Shown: positions 8,791 through 17,626, numbered from the stretch's first letter. The stretch is DNA of 64,000 nucleotides from Streptomyces sp. NBC_00358 (GCF_036099295.1 NZ_CP107976.1:7998001-8062000), one strand, 5' to 3'. Program-made: numbers and translations. Notes: generated by a model from the sequence alone, not told the origin.

Positions 8791-10043
8791 CGGGTCCTCG
8801 CCGTCCCTTCGCCACTCATCGCGTCCGGCACGTCGACGGTGCGGAACACCGGGATGTCGCGCACGGACTTCAGATAGGGGGTGCCCTCGGTGTAGCCGGT
8901 GCCGGTGGCCTCGCCGAGCATGCGCACGGCGAGGCGGTAGTGGGTCTGCCGCCAGCGCAGCAGCGCGCGGGCGAAGCCGGCCAGGGCGAGCTCCAGCCGC
9001 TCGACCTCCTCGGCGTCCAGGTCGCCGGAGTCGCGCGCCGCCAGGTAGGCGTCGTCGAGCGTGGGCCGGCCCAGCAGGACGCGGGTGCGGACCTCGGGCA
9101 CCGAGCGGTAGGCGGGCGAGTCGACGCGCCCGGTGTCGGGGGTGCGGCACAGCGACTCGACGATCTTGTAGTTGCGTGACTGGATCGCGCTCGCGCCCTC
9201 GGTGAACGCGCGGAAGGTGCGGAACGCCTCGACCTGCATCGTCGCCAGCATGGAGAACAGCGGAGCGGACTCGCGCAGCGCCGCCGCGGAGCCGTTGACG
9301 AAGTGCAGCGCACGGTCGACCTTGCGCTCGTCCAACGCGTCGATCGCTGCCCGCAGTTGGACCGCGAGCAGTGCGAACGTGGTCTCGAAGGCCTGCAGCA
9401 CGCGAAGGAACATGTACTCGTCGTGGGAGGTGTCCACCGGCAGCACCCCGAGTCGGACGGCCTGCCGCTCGGCGAGCGACATGTCGGCGGTGACCACGGA
9501 GCAGGCCTGACGGACCAGCCCCACGGGATCGCTGTCGCCGAGCCCGCCGTCCAGGGTCATCCGGGCGAGGGCCGGCCGGATGACCCGCAGCCCGTGCTTG
9601 CAGCGCTTGGCGACCAGTTCGGCCGTCGGCCGCATCTTGGGCAGCAGCGTGCTGCGGCCGTCCAGGGTGGCGAGTTCGAAGGAGAGCGCGTCCGTCACGA
9701 GCTGCGCCACGAGCCGGTCGCAGCGGGAACGGGCGAACACCGCCCGTTCCACGGGGTCGTTCACGCTGGGCAGCTGGAGCAGTTCGAGCGCGAGATAGGT
9801 GGGGTAGTCGTAACGCCCGTCCGGCTTGTCCAGGGCGGTGTTCAGGAACGCGGACAACAGCCGCACGTCCGGCCAGGGACAGTGCACGGTGGGTAACAAC
9901 TCACGTATTCGGGAAAGGAGGCTGAGAAGTTCGGGGGCGACAAAGTGCTTGCCGACCTGGTGGTAGTGGCGCACGACCACTTCGTAGGGGAACTTCTGCG
10001 GGTCGGGGTCGTGGAGCCAGCACCGCAACTCTGCTTGTGGCAT
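8787..10043 (-). CDS. Large tryptophan-dioxygenase-superfamily heme protein
   Basis: 418 residues from the ATG at 10043, well above the roughly 280 residues usual for bacterial tryptophan 2,3-dioxygenase. Two segments tie it to the heme-dependent aromatic oxygenase superfamily. FTEGASAIQSRNYK (about 276-289) matches the SGFQS substrate loop region. WRQTHYRLAVRMLG followed by GTGYTEGTPYLKS (about 364-390) matches the heme-ligating His helix and the GTGGS loop; H368 is the candidate proximal ligand. The N-terminal 200 residues have no motif I recognise. Its stop overlaps the FAD-monooxygenase start, and the class V gene ends 38 bp upstream. It could be a second dioxygenase, a hydroxylase, or a PrnB/MarE-like enzyme. 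Confidence 0.75.
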   Translation of the reverse strand: MPQAELRCWLHDPDPQKFPYEVVVRHYHQVGKHFVAPELLSLLSRIRELLPTVHCPWPDVRLLSAFLNTALDKPDGRYDYPTYLALELLQLPSVNDPVERAVFARSRCDRLVAQLVTDALSFELATLDGRSTLLPKMRPTAELVAKRCKHGLRVIRPALARMTLDGGLGDSDPVGLVRQACSVVTADMSLAERQAVRLGVLPVDTSHDEYMFLRVLQAFETTFALLAVQLRAAIDALDERKVDRALHFVNGSAAALRESAPLFSMLATMQVEAFRTFRAFTEGASAIQSRNYKIVESLCRTPDTGRVDSPAYRSVPEVRTRVLLGRPTLDDAYLAARDSGDLDAEEVERLELALAGFARALLRWRQTHYRLAVRMLGEATGTGYTEGTPYLKSVRDIPVFRTVDVPDAMSGEGTARTR

Positions 10044-10081
10044 GAGAACCTGCCGTTCGACCGGTGATCGGACTGGTGGGG

Positions 10082-11206
10082 TTAGCGCTGTTTCGGTGCG
10101 CCGAGGGCCGCGCACAGTGCGGCCACGTCGTCGGCGTTGTTGTAGTAGTGGAAGGAGAGGCGTACGACGTCACCGCGCGGGCTCACCGCGATGCCCCGGT
10201 CGGCGAGCCGGGCGGCAAGGGCGGGTGGATCGGCGGCGAGCAGCCCGATGTGGGCGCCGCGCCGCTCACGGGGCAGGGCGCGTACCCGGTGTCCCAGAGC
10301 GGTCAGGCGGTCGCCCGCCAGGTCGGTGAGGTCGTGTACATGCGCCCGGACCGCGTTCGGGTCCAGGGAACGGATCAGCCGCAGCCCGGCGTTGGCCGCG
10401 TAACAGGCGGGGATCGCGGGTGTGCCGGTCTCGAAGCGCGCCGCCGTGGGCGCGAAGTCCAGCCGCCTGGGGTCGAAGGCGAAGGGGTCGACGCGGCCGA
10501 ACCAGCCGGTCAGCCGCGGTTCGCGGGGCATGCCCCCGGGTTCGCGTACGTACAGGAAGGCGAGCCCGGGAAGGCCGAGCAGGTACTTCGCGGTGCCGGC
10601 GACGAGGTAGTCGCACTCCAGCCGTCGTACGTCGACGGGTGCGACCCCGACGGCCTGGTAGGCGTCGACGAACACGTCGGCGCCCGCGTCGTGGGCGGCC
10701 CGGGCGATCCGCTCGGCGGGCAGCCGGTCGGCGTCCTGGTAGCCGATCAGCGGCACCGATACGAGCCGGGTGCGCTCGTCCGTCAACTCGGCGTATTCCT
10801 CCGCCTGTTCGGCGTGAACGACCTCGGCACCGCGCGGTCGCTGGGCGAGCCAGACGTGCGCGACGGAGGGGAACTCCAAAGTGGTGGTGACCACCTTGGG
10901 CCGGGCCGTCCACTCCAGGGCGGACGCCACCTGGTAGGCGCCGACGGAGGCGTTGGGCACCACCGCGATCTGGTCGGTCCGGGCGCCGACGAGCGCGGCG
11001 AACTGTACGCGCGCCAGCCGCACCTGCTCCTCGAACAGGGCCCAGGGCGCGCCGCCGTCCGCCATGTCGTCGAGCATCCGCGCCAGTGCCGTATCCAGGT
11101 CCGCCGAGCGGGCTCCGAGGCTGCAGCCGGCCAGGTGGACACGGCGCTCCAGGACGGGGAAGCGCTTGCGGAACGCGTCGGGTGCCGGTGAGAGGTCCGG
11201 GTTCAC
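10082..11206 (-). CDS. PLP class V enzyme, kynureninase/cysteine-desulfurase-like
   Basis: 374 residues from the GTG at 11206, which overlaps the upstream TDO stop as GTGA. Fold type I class V features are DVFVDAYQAVGVAPVDV (Asp that pairs with the pyridinium) and AGTAKYLLG, where K207 is the Schiff-base lysine, plus a C-terminal FHYYNNADDV segment. Relatives include kynureninase, cysteine desulfurases and isopenicillin-N epimerases. Directly following tryptophan dioxygenase, kynureninase-type cleavage of kynurenine or hydroxykynurenine to (hydroxy)anthranilate plus Ala is the favoured but unproven role. Confidence 0.85.
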   Translation of the reverse strand: MNPDLSPAPDAFRKRFPVLERRVHLAGCSLGARSADLDTALARMLDDMADGGAPWALFEEQVRLARVQFAALVGARTDQIAVVPNASVGAYQVASALEWTARPKVVTTTLEFPSVAHVWLAQRPRGAEVVHAEQAEEYAELTDERTRLVSVPLIGYQDADRLPAERIARAAHDAGADVFVDAYQAVGVAPVDVRRLECDYLVAGTAKYLLGLPGLAFLYVREPGGMPREPRLTGWFGRVDPFAFDPRRLDFAPTAARFETGTPAIPACYAANAGLRLIRSLDPNAVRAHVHDLTDLAGDRLTALGHRVRALPRERRGAHIGLLAADPPALAARLADRGIAVSPRGDVVRLSFHYYNNADDVAALCAALGAPKQR

Positions 11207-11922
11207 GCGGACTCCGCCTCGTGATAGCGCCCCATGGGGCCGGTCTGCGTCAACTCGGTGCGGACGGCCCACAGCCGGGGGAAGAACTTGTACTCGATCA
11301 GCCGGGCCAGGACGTCCACAGGAGTGCCCTGGGTGCCGACCACCTGGGTGCCGATGATGCGGGTGGTGACCTTGTAGTGCCGCACCCGCCACAGGGAGAC
11401 CCGCTCGTCCCACTCCACGAGGGCCTCGGCCAGCCGGTGTTCGGCGCTGCCCTGGCGGTCGCGGTACAACTCGGCGAGTTCGACGCCCCGTTCGGCGATC
11501 AGCGTCGTGAACACGCTGTCGAGCAGGCGTCCGCACCGCTGCACCGAGCGCCAGCCGGGCGAGTCCGCGCCGGAGCCGTGGCCGAGCACGGTGCGAATCG
11601 TCTGGAAGTCCCACGGCGACAGATGGCGCATCATCTCCAGCTGCCCGGTGATCAGTTCGACGCCGAGGGAGGCCCGGCGCAGCAGGGCGACGGCGGCGTC
11701 CGGTTCGCCCGCCCGGATCCGCGCGGCGGCCTCCCCCAGTTCGGAACCCGCCAGCTTGAGCCACAGTTCGGTCGACTGGTGGACGACCTGGAAGAGCAAC
11801 TCGTCGCGGTGGACGACGTCTTCGGGGCGTCTCTGGAGCGAGAGCAGGGCGTCCGTGCGCATGTAGCGCGCGTAGTCGTCCTTGCCTTCGCCGTCCAGGA
11901 TCTGCTCGGAGTAGTCCCTCAT
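11203..11922 (-). CDS. kynA: Tryptophan 2,3-dioxygenase family protein (short form)
   Basis: 239 residues, about 40 shorter than typical bacterial TDO. ELLFQVVHQSTELWLKL holds the distal-pocket histidine (H48). LSPWDFQTIRTVLGHGSGADS replaces the usual SGFQSxxFR substrate loop. WRVRHYKVTTRIIGTQ contains the candidate proximal heme ligand H182, and GTQGTPVDVL stands where GTGGSSG normally is. It closes with the family-typical KFFPRLWAVRTEL. Start and stop are both 4-bp overlaps (ATGA at 11919-11922, GTGA at 11203-11206), so it is the middle of a translationally coupled trio. Conversion of tryptophan (or a modified tryptophan) to N-formylkynurenine is expected, though the altered substrate loops leave room for another reaction. 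Confidence 0.87.
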   Translation of the reverse strand: MRDYSEQILDGEGKDDYARYMRTDALLSLQRRPEDVVHRDELLFQVVHQSTELWLKLAGSELGEAAARIRAGEPDAAVALLRRASLGVELITGQLEMMRHLSPWDFQTIRTVLGHGSGADSPGWRSVQRCGRLLDSVFTTLIAERGVELAELYRDRQGSAEHRLAEALVEWDERVSLWRVRHYKVTTRIIGTQVVGTQGTPVDVLARLIEYKFFPRLWAVRTELTQTGPMGRYHEAESA

Positions 11923-13199
11923 CGCGACACCTCGGGTATGCGTACGGTCAACGGCTCGACGGGTTCGGCGCTCACCCGGAAGTGAGCGGCCGTGGCGGTC
12001 AGCGCGGTCTCCACCTCGGCGCTCGACGCGCCCCGGAAGCGGAACCGGCCGCCGACGTGTTCGTAGTAGGCGTCCGCGTCGGGCAGCACCTCGCCGGGAC
12101 GCAGCAGCGCCTCGGCGTAGGGTCCGGGGCGGCGGCCGGTCATGGGGGTGGCCTCGGTGATCACGCAGGGGCGGGCGGCGGGCGCGGGCACCAGCAGCCA
12201 GCCGCCGACGGCCCGGCCTGTCGGACGGGGCGGCGTGACGGGGCGGCGCCCGAGCTGCAGGTCGAACGCGGCCCGCATCAGGTCGTAGCCGTGCACCTCG
12301 CGCCAGACGAAGGGGATCTCGGCGCCGCCGACCCGGGCGCCCACCTCCAGGAAGACGCAGTGCGTCCGCCCGCCCCGGCGCTCGACGAACAGCTCCAGGT
12401 GGAACGGTGTCGGACCGGTGGTCAGCGCCCGCAGGAAGGCGGTGGCCGCGGTGGTGACCGCCCGGTTGACCCGGGGATCGTCCTCCTCGACCGAACCGAG
12501 GAAGGTCCTGTCGTCGCGGAAGCCCAGGCAGCTGTTGACATAGCGGGAGGCGCGCAGACAGGTGGCCCTGCGGCCGTCGAAGACACCGTCGACGTGGTAG
12601 ATCGGGTGCGGGTTGAACGCCTGGACGATCAGGGGCCGCCCGGCCGGGTCCGGCAGCGCGGCCAGGTCTTCGGGGCCCCGCAGGACGAGCACGCCGTCGC
12701 TGGAACCGCCGACGCGCGGTTTGACGACGAGCGGCCAGCCGGCGCGGCGCCCGAGGGCGAGCACCGAGTCGGCGTCGTCGACGACGCGGAACTCGGGCAC
12801 CGGCAGGCCGGCCCGGTCGACCGCCCGGCACATCAGGTACTTGTCGCGGAACGCCACGAGTTCGGCGGTGCGCGGCCCCGGCAGGTTCCACTCCTCGCGC
12901 AGCCGGGCGCCGGTCATCAGATCGCCCTCCTTGAGCGCGACGACGCCCTGCGGCCGCCCGTGCCGGCGGGCCAGGGTGTGCACCGCGGCGCGTACGTCGG
13001 CGAGGTCCTCGGTGCTGGTGACGGTCACGGTGTCGGCCGCCGCCGCCGGGACGGCGTCCTGCCCGACACGGGTGCTCACATAGGTCACCCGGTGGGTGGC
13101 GTGGTCGAGATAGCGGGCGTATTCGGCGTACTGCTCCTTCCATCGGTTGACGACCACGACATGTGATCGTCCGTCGGCGTCCGGAGGGTGTCCGGTCAT
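11919..13199 (-). CDS. ATP-grasp ligase (B)
   Basis: 426 residues from the ATG at 13199, which has a GGGAG site about 8 bp upstream; a GTG six codons earlier is possible. The N-terminal domain (HVVVVNRWKEQYAEYARYL) resembles the pre-ATP-grasp fold of amino-acid ligases. ATP-grasp core: PLVVKPRVGGSSDGVLVL near residue 153 and the metal site FLEVGARVGGAEIP near 279. It is expected to make an amide from a carboxylic acid and an amine via acyl phosphate. It is coupled by ATGA to the TDO gene, so its substrate may be a kynurenine-derived acid. That link is inference. Confidence 0.87.
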   Translation of the reverse strand: MTGHPPDADGRSHVVVVNRWKEQYAEYARYLDHATHRVTYVSTRVGQDAVPAAAADTVTVTSTEDLADVRAAVHTLARRHGRPQGVVALKEGDLMTGARLREEWNLPGPRTAELVAFRDKYLMCRAVDRAGLPVPEFRVVDDADSVLALGRRAGWPLVVKPRVGGSSDGVLVLRGPEDLAALPDPAGRPLIVQAFNPHPIYHVDGVFDGRRATCLRASRYVNSCLGFRDDRTFLGSVEEDDPRVNRAVTTAATAFLRALTTGPTPFHLELFVERRGGRTHCVFLEVGARVGGAEIPFVWREVHGYDLMRAAFDLQLGRRPVTPPRPTGRAVGGWLLVPAPAARPCVITEATPMTGRRPGPYAEALLRPGEVLPDADAYYEHVGGRFRFRGASSAEVETALTATAAHFRVSAEPVEPLTVRIPEVSR

Positions 13200-13350
13200 G
13201 CCGCAGGCTCCCTTCACGGGCTACGTGGGTGTACGGCGCCCAGGCACGGCTCTGGGCGGGGTGGGCTCAGGGCCGGGCGAATGCGGTGTGTGCCGCCTCG
13301 GGGTGGCGGGTCGTCGGGGCGGGGGTGACCCCGGCCCGCCGCCGGGCGGG

Positions 13351-14751
13351 TCAGGCGGGAACGGTGAAGACGCAGGTGCCTCGGGTGCCTGGGTTGGCGT
13401 AGGCCACGACGGCGCCGTCCTCGGGTCTGAGGGCGCGGACGAAGGCCCCGGCGTATCCCTCGGCGTCGACGAAGACGCCCCAGTTGGCCACCCAGTCCTG
13501 GGTGTCTCCGGTGTCCGCGTCCAGCACCGGCTCGCCGGCCGGGCGGACGCGTTCCTGCACCACGTGGTCGCCCGTGGTGCGGGTGGCGAGGGCCTCCTGC
13601 CACTGGGCGTCGGTGACCTCGTGGCCGACCACCGTGCCGACTCCGCCGTGGCCGACGCCCGGCTTGAGGACCAGATTCTCGCGATCGGTCCGGCAGCGCT
13701 CCAGCAACTCGGTGTGCTCATCTGCGGGTTGGCCGGCTCGGCTCAGCAGCCGGGTCCAGGGCATGACGCGGTCGACGACGGCGCGTTCCGTGTCGGAGAG
13801 CGTCCGGCGCACCCGCGGGTCGTGCAGCATCGCGAGGCTGCCCTTGCTGGCGAACATCGCCCCTTCGAGGGTCGTGTAGAACGCCGTACGGCCCGTCCGG
13901 TGGGCGGTGAGCAGCAGATCGAGGGTCGCGCGGGCCGCCGGATCGTCGACGATCTCGCTCGCGACGAAGTAGCGCAGGACGACGTCGAGCCGCGTCCCGT
14001 GCAGCGTGATCTTGCCGTTCTCCTCGCCCAGTTCGCCGATCTCGCCGAGGAGCAGCCGTACCCCGTGGCCGAGCATGGCCTCCTGGAGGGCGGCGAAGAC
14101 GTGCCGGTACGCGGCGAGTCCGCCGTTGGCCTCGACGAGCGCGACGACCGGCTCGCCGCAGGTGACGGGCGCTGCCGCGCGCCGCAGCGAGGCGGCCACC
14201 CGGGCGACGGTGTCGACGTGGCCGAGCCGGTGCCGCTCCGCGAACTCCTTGAAAGCGGGCACCTGGAGGAAGGCTCGGTTGAGCTGCGCCGAGTCGGTGC
14301 CGCCGAGCTGGCTGCCGACGTTGAGTTCGAGGAGCCTGAAGGAGGTGCCGTCGTGGTAGGCGTCGGCCCTGGCGTGCACCGGCGGCTGCCCGGTCGCCCC
14401 GCGGGACATCAGCTCGGCGAGCCGTGGGTCCATTCCGAGGGCGGCGCAGTAGCGCAGCGGATCGCCGTCGTAGAGGCGGTCGGGCAGGGAGACGAGAAGG
14501 CCGAACAGGGCCTTCAGGTCATCGGCGAACGCCGTGATCTCGGATTCCGGGACGAACAGCGGCCGGTCGAGCAGCAACTTTCCGTAGGAGTCTCCATAGG
14601 TTTCCGGAAGGTGCAGTTCGCGTGCCGCGCGGCGCAGCGGCGAACCATGATCCTGACATTTCCCGACGTACTTCCTTGTCACGTCCCTGGACACCCGCGA
14701 AGCTCCCTCGAAACGGCGTGTGCGGTACCGGCCTGTCGGAACGAGGCGCAT
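13351..14751 (-). CDS. Circularly permuted-type ATP-grasp protein (C), first gene of the operon
   Basis: 466 residues from the ATG at 14751, which has ACGAGG about 8 bp upstream; a GTG at 14793 is an alternative giving 480 residues. The C-terminal part carries NLVLKPGVGHGGVGTVVG near residue 358, an ATP-binding strand-loop. The middle has RYFVASEIVDD and AMFASKGSLAMLHD, a layout seen in circularly permuted or glutathionylspermidine-synthase-like ATP-grasp proteins. Reading starts here and proceeds leftward; the next gene begins 151 bp away. It differs from ligases A and B and may couple a different building block. Function unknown. Confidence 0.8.
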   Translation of the reverse strand: MRLVPTGRYRTRRFEGASRVSRDVTRKYVGKCQDHGSPLRRAARELHLPETYGDSYGKLLLDRPLFVPESEITAFADDLKALFGLLVSLPDRLYDGDPLRYCAALGMDPRLAELMSRGATGQPPVHARADAYHDGTSFRLLELNVGSQLGGTDSAQLNRAFLQVPAFKEFAERHRLGHVDTVARVAASLRRAAAPVTCGEPVVALVEANGGLAAYRHVFAALQEAMLGHGVRLLLGEIGELGEENGKITLHGTRLDVVLRYFVASEIVDDPAARATLDLLLTAHRTGRTAFYTTLEGAMFASKGSLAMLHDPRVRRTLSDTERAVVDRVMPWTRLLSRAGQPADEHTELLERCRTDRENLVLKPGVGHGGVGTVVGHEVTDAQWQEALATRTTGDHVVQERVRPAGEPVLDADTGDTQDWVANWGVFVDAEGYAGAFVRALRPEDGAVVAYANPGTRGTCVFTVPA

Positions 14752-15395
14752 TGTCGGAACCTCGTCGGGCGCGACGAGTTTGCAGGAGTCCACACCGATA
14801 TCTGGGAATTCTCAGCGTGATCACAAAGCCCCCGTACGGTCGATCTGGTCAAGCAGACGCAGTCAACTTGCAGCTGGGTGACAGGTCAATCATTTTGTCA
14901 TCGCACTGCTGGGCGGAGGGGCGCATTCCTGCCCCTGCCGCGGGGCGGGCGCGTCACGCCGGCTCGCTTCCGCCACCTGCCCGGCGAGACAACGGCGGCG
15001 CGGAGGGCGGGGACGGCCCGTTACGCTGCCTTGACCTGGTTCTTGACTGAAATTCCGTCTACACGCATGCGGCTTCCCGGCCCGCGATCAGCCACTGCCG
15101 GCAGCTCGGCCCGAGAACGTCGGGGGCGAACTCGGTTGTCATCGAGGGGAGTCCACCGCCCACCAGGACGGTCGGGCCGACCGCGGGCGGATGCCCGTGC
15201 ACCACGTCGTCGGCGACCTCGCCGGGGACGATGCCGCGGCGGAAGATGCCCGGACGGGTAAGGGGCCGTGCCGGGGAGTACGCACGATGATCGGCTCAGG
15301 CCCGTCCCGGGGGGAGCGCGAGGCGAAGACGGAGCGTCAGCGCCTGGCAACGGGGGCGTAGGACATCGCCGGCCCCGATTTGCCCAGGCAGGCCG
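14752..15395. other. Gene-poor leader of the biosynthetic operon
   Basis: About 640 bp between the start of the operon and the hairpin beyond the DUF4232 gene. I see no convincing gene. The part nearest the operon (14,820-14,910) is AT-richer and, read on the minus strand, has TTGACC/TTGACT hexamers that could be -35 elements, but no matching -10 is clear. Between about 15,050 and 15,290 the minus strand can be read as protein-like (GIFRRGIVPGEVADDVV) without a good start, possibly a gene remnant I cannot name. Confidence 0.4.
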
Positions 15396-15439
15396 GTGAG
15401 CGATGCGGCGTCGCCGAACGGCGGCGCCGCATCGCTCAC
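15396..15439. terminator. 15-bp perfect hairpin downstream of the DUF4232 gene
   Basis: GTGAGCGATGCGGCG at 15396-15410 is exactly complementary to 15425-15439 across a 14-nt loop. It lies about 78 bp past the stop of the minus-strand lipoprotein gene, where an intrinsic (U-tail-free, streptomycete-style) terminator is expected. Confidence 0.75.
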
Positions 15440-15516
15440 GAGTCGAACGCGGGCAGAAGGCCGGCCGGGAAGACCTTGCGGTCGCGGACGGAGCCCGGGC
15501 CGGCCGGTGCGGGCCG

Positions 15517-16173
15517 TCAGCCGCCGACGGGGCCGGTGTAGGTGCCCGGGTGCGTGGCACCGTCCTGGAGCAGGAGGCTGCCACCGGGCCAGGCCAGGGT
15601 GGCCGAGGTGGTCTCGTTCGGCGGGGTGACGACGACCGAGGTGGCCTTGAACTCGGTGCCGCTGCCCTGGGTCCACGGCAGGAAGGTGATCGTGAACGTC
15701 GCGCTGCTGCCGGCGGGCAGGGTGACCTTCTTGGGCGCCACACTGCTGCGGGTCAGCGACCAGCTGCCGCTGGAGGACTTCAGGTCGACCCCGGGGAAGC
15801 CCTGGAGGGTGCACGCGGCGGACGTCTTGTTCTTGAGCACCACGGCCCCTCGCTGCTGGTCGTCCGAGCTGCTGACCTTGCCGTCGCCGGAGCCGAACGA
15901 GAAGCCCAGCCCGGCGGTGTGGCAGCGGGCGGCGCCGGTGCTGGTGCCCGTACCGCCGGTGCCCGAACTGCTGTCCGTGCCCTTGGTGGCACCCGCGTTC
16001 TCGGTCGCGGTACCGCTGGACGCGGTGGTCGCGGGCGAGGCGACGGGTGCGGACGACTGACCGTCCGAGGCGCTGCTGCTGCTGCTGCCGCCGCTGTCGC
16101 TCCCGCAGGCGGTGAGTGTCAGGGCCAGCGTGGACGTGGCGGCGAGTGCGGCGGCGGCGTGGAACAGTCGCAT
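15517..16173 (-). CDS. DUF4232 lipoprotein
   Basis: 218 residues. Signal peptide with lipobox LTLTAC (C23 lipidated), then a Ser/Gly/Thr-rich linker to about residue 85. The globular C-terminal domain (CHTAGLGFSFGSGDG, then VVLKNKTSAACTLQGFPGVDL) matches DUF4232, a beta-rich extracytoplasmic domain common in streptomycete lipoproteins. Function unknown. It stands alone, with a strong hairpin after it and no co-directional partner. The upstream 16174-16230 stretch is AT-richer and likely contains its promoter. Confidence 0.9.
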   Translation of the reverse strand: MRLFHAAAALAATSTLALTLTACGSDSGGSSSSSASDGQSSAPVASPATTASSGTATENAGATKGTDSSSGTGGTGTSTGAARCHTAGLGFSFGSGDGKVSSSDDQQRGAVVLKNKTSAACTLQGFPGVDLKSSSGSWSLTRSSVAPKKVTLPAGSSATFTITFLPWTQGSGTEFKATSVVVTPPNETTSATLAWPGGSLLLQDGATHPGTYTGPVGG

Positions 16174-16730
16174 GGTGATTCTTCCCTGTTGCTTGTACGG
16201 GCGCCGGTGGGCTCCGTGTTGATCATTATTGTGTGAGGAGAGTCTCGACAGCCCGGTAACAGGAATGTCCTGGCCTGGCAGCAGCCCTCCACGACGGCAT
16301 TCGGAGCACTCGCCGGCGGATCCGGATCAGCCGGCATCCCGTCCTGTCCATGGCGTAGTTCGGCCGCGCCCGGCGCGCATGCTGCAGCGTCGCGCGGGTC
16401 TCGGGACCGGGCACGCCGGTGGGGCCCCAGCACAGGACGGGCGTGCCCGGTGCCTACGAGCGGATACTCACCGCGCCGGCGTTCCACGGACGGCCCGAGG
16501 CGGTCTTCTGGTGGGAGCGCAGGGACGGCTCGTACCGGATCATCCGTGAAGCCATCGGGGTTCCGCCCGGAATCCGAGCCAGGGCGATGCGGTGGTGATC
16601 AAATCGTTGCCGTCCCGCCTACAACCGCGAACAACCCTTCTCTGTCCCACAGTTGGCCGTTGAGGATGATCCTCTGGCCGGTGCGCCCGCTCGCCCGGTT
16701 CAGGCCGCAGGGGAAAGGACAGGCTTGAGG
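16174..16730. other. Intergenic, possible gene remnant
   Basis: No intact gene. Near the lipoprotein an AT-rich patch probably holds its promoter. On the plus strand, roughly 16,443-16,598, a frame reads as plausible protein (AFHGRPEAVFWWERRDGSY, ending in a TGA) but has no proper N-terminus. It may be a decayed C-terminal fragment of an unrecognised gene. Confidence 0.35.
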
Positions 16731-17525
16731 ATGAGGAAGGCAAGGATGGGCAGGACGGTGTGGAGCGCGGTGGCGGCCGGGGGAGCGGCGGTCGTGTTCA
16801 CCGGGGTCGCGGCGGTGCCGGCCGGGGCGGCGGAGGGAGGGGTCTCCTTCACCCGGGTCGCGGTGAACGGCGGGAAGCCGATCGTCATCGGGGTCAAGGA
16901 GGAGGTCGAAGTGCCGGCGTCCTTCCGGATGACGACCAGGCTCAAATACGACTTCGGGCCGACGGTGCTTCCCTACCGGGGGAAGCTCGAGACGGGGGAC
17001 AGGCTGTACAGCTCCGTCATCACCAGCGACTGCGAGGTCGTGGACAAGGCGAACGGAGTCTGCGACTTCAAGGAGTGGCTGTACGTCGACCCGCGGAGCC
17101 TTGACCTCGGAAACGAGGACGCCGGTACCTGGAAGACCGCCGCTCGGGTCTTTCTCCCCGGTGACGCCTACGACACGGACGACGTGAACCTCCCGTTGCA
17201 GGTCAAGCGGGCTACACGCGTCACGGTCAACGCCTCGCCGGAGCCGGTCGCGGCAGGGAAGACGATCACCGTGACCGGGCAGGTCACACGGGCGAACTGG
17301 GACACCCACAAGTACCAGGGGTACGCGGGCCGCACGGTGAGCCTGCAGTTCAAGGCGGCGGGCGCCTCCTCGTACACGACCGTCAAGAAGGCGACATCGA
17401 ACAGCACCGGGTCGCTCAAGACCACGGTGAAGGCCGCCGGGCCGGGAACGTGGCGGTGGACGTACTACGGGAACTCCACCTCCGGGGCGAAGTCGTCGAC
17501 CGGCGACTACGTCGCCGTGCGGTAG
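16731..17525 (+). CDS. Secreted protein with C-terminal Ig-like domain
   Basis: 264 residues from the ATG at 16731, chosen because a signal peptide starts directly there (basic MRKARMGR, hydrophobic core, cleavage near AGAAEGG). The mature N-terminal half has no motif I know; it has two cysteines in SDCEVVDKANGVCDF that could form a disulfide. The C-terminal 100 residues (ATRVTVNASPEPVAAGKTI, VSLQFKAAG, WTYYGNSTS) read as a bacterial Ig-like beta-sandwich often found in exported actinobacterial proteins. Function unknown. A strong hairpin follows about 100 bp downstream. Confidence 0.8.
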   Translation: MRKARMGRTVWSAVAAGGAAVVFTGVAAVPAGAAEGGVSFTRVAVNGGKPIVIGVKEEVEVPASFRMTTRLKYDFGPTVLPYRGKLETGDRLYSSVITSDCEVVDKANGVCDFKEWLYVDPRSLDLGNEDAGTWKTAARVFLPGDAYDTDDVNLPLQVKRATRVTVNASPEPVAAGKTITVTGQVTRANWDTHKYQGYAGRTVSLQFKAAGASSYTTVKKATSNSTGSLKTTVKAAGPGTWRWTYYGNSTSGAKSSTGDYVAVR

Positions 17526-17626
17526 GCGACGCGCGCGGACCGCCTCCTCACACCCGTGCACGGGACATCCGCGGGTTGACGGCAACTCTCCAGCCGTACG
17601 ACAGGGCCTCCCGTGCTCAAGCGCAG

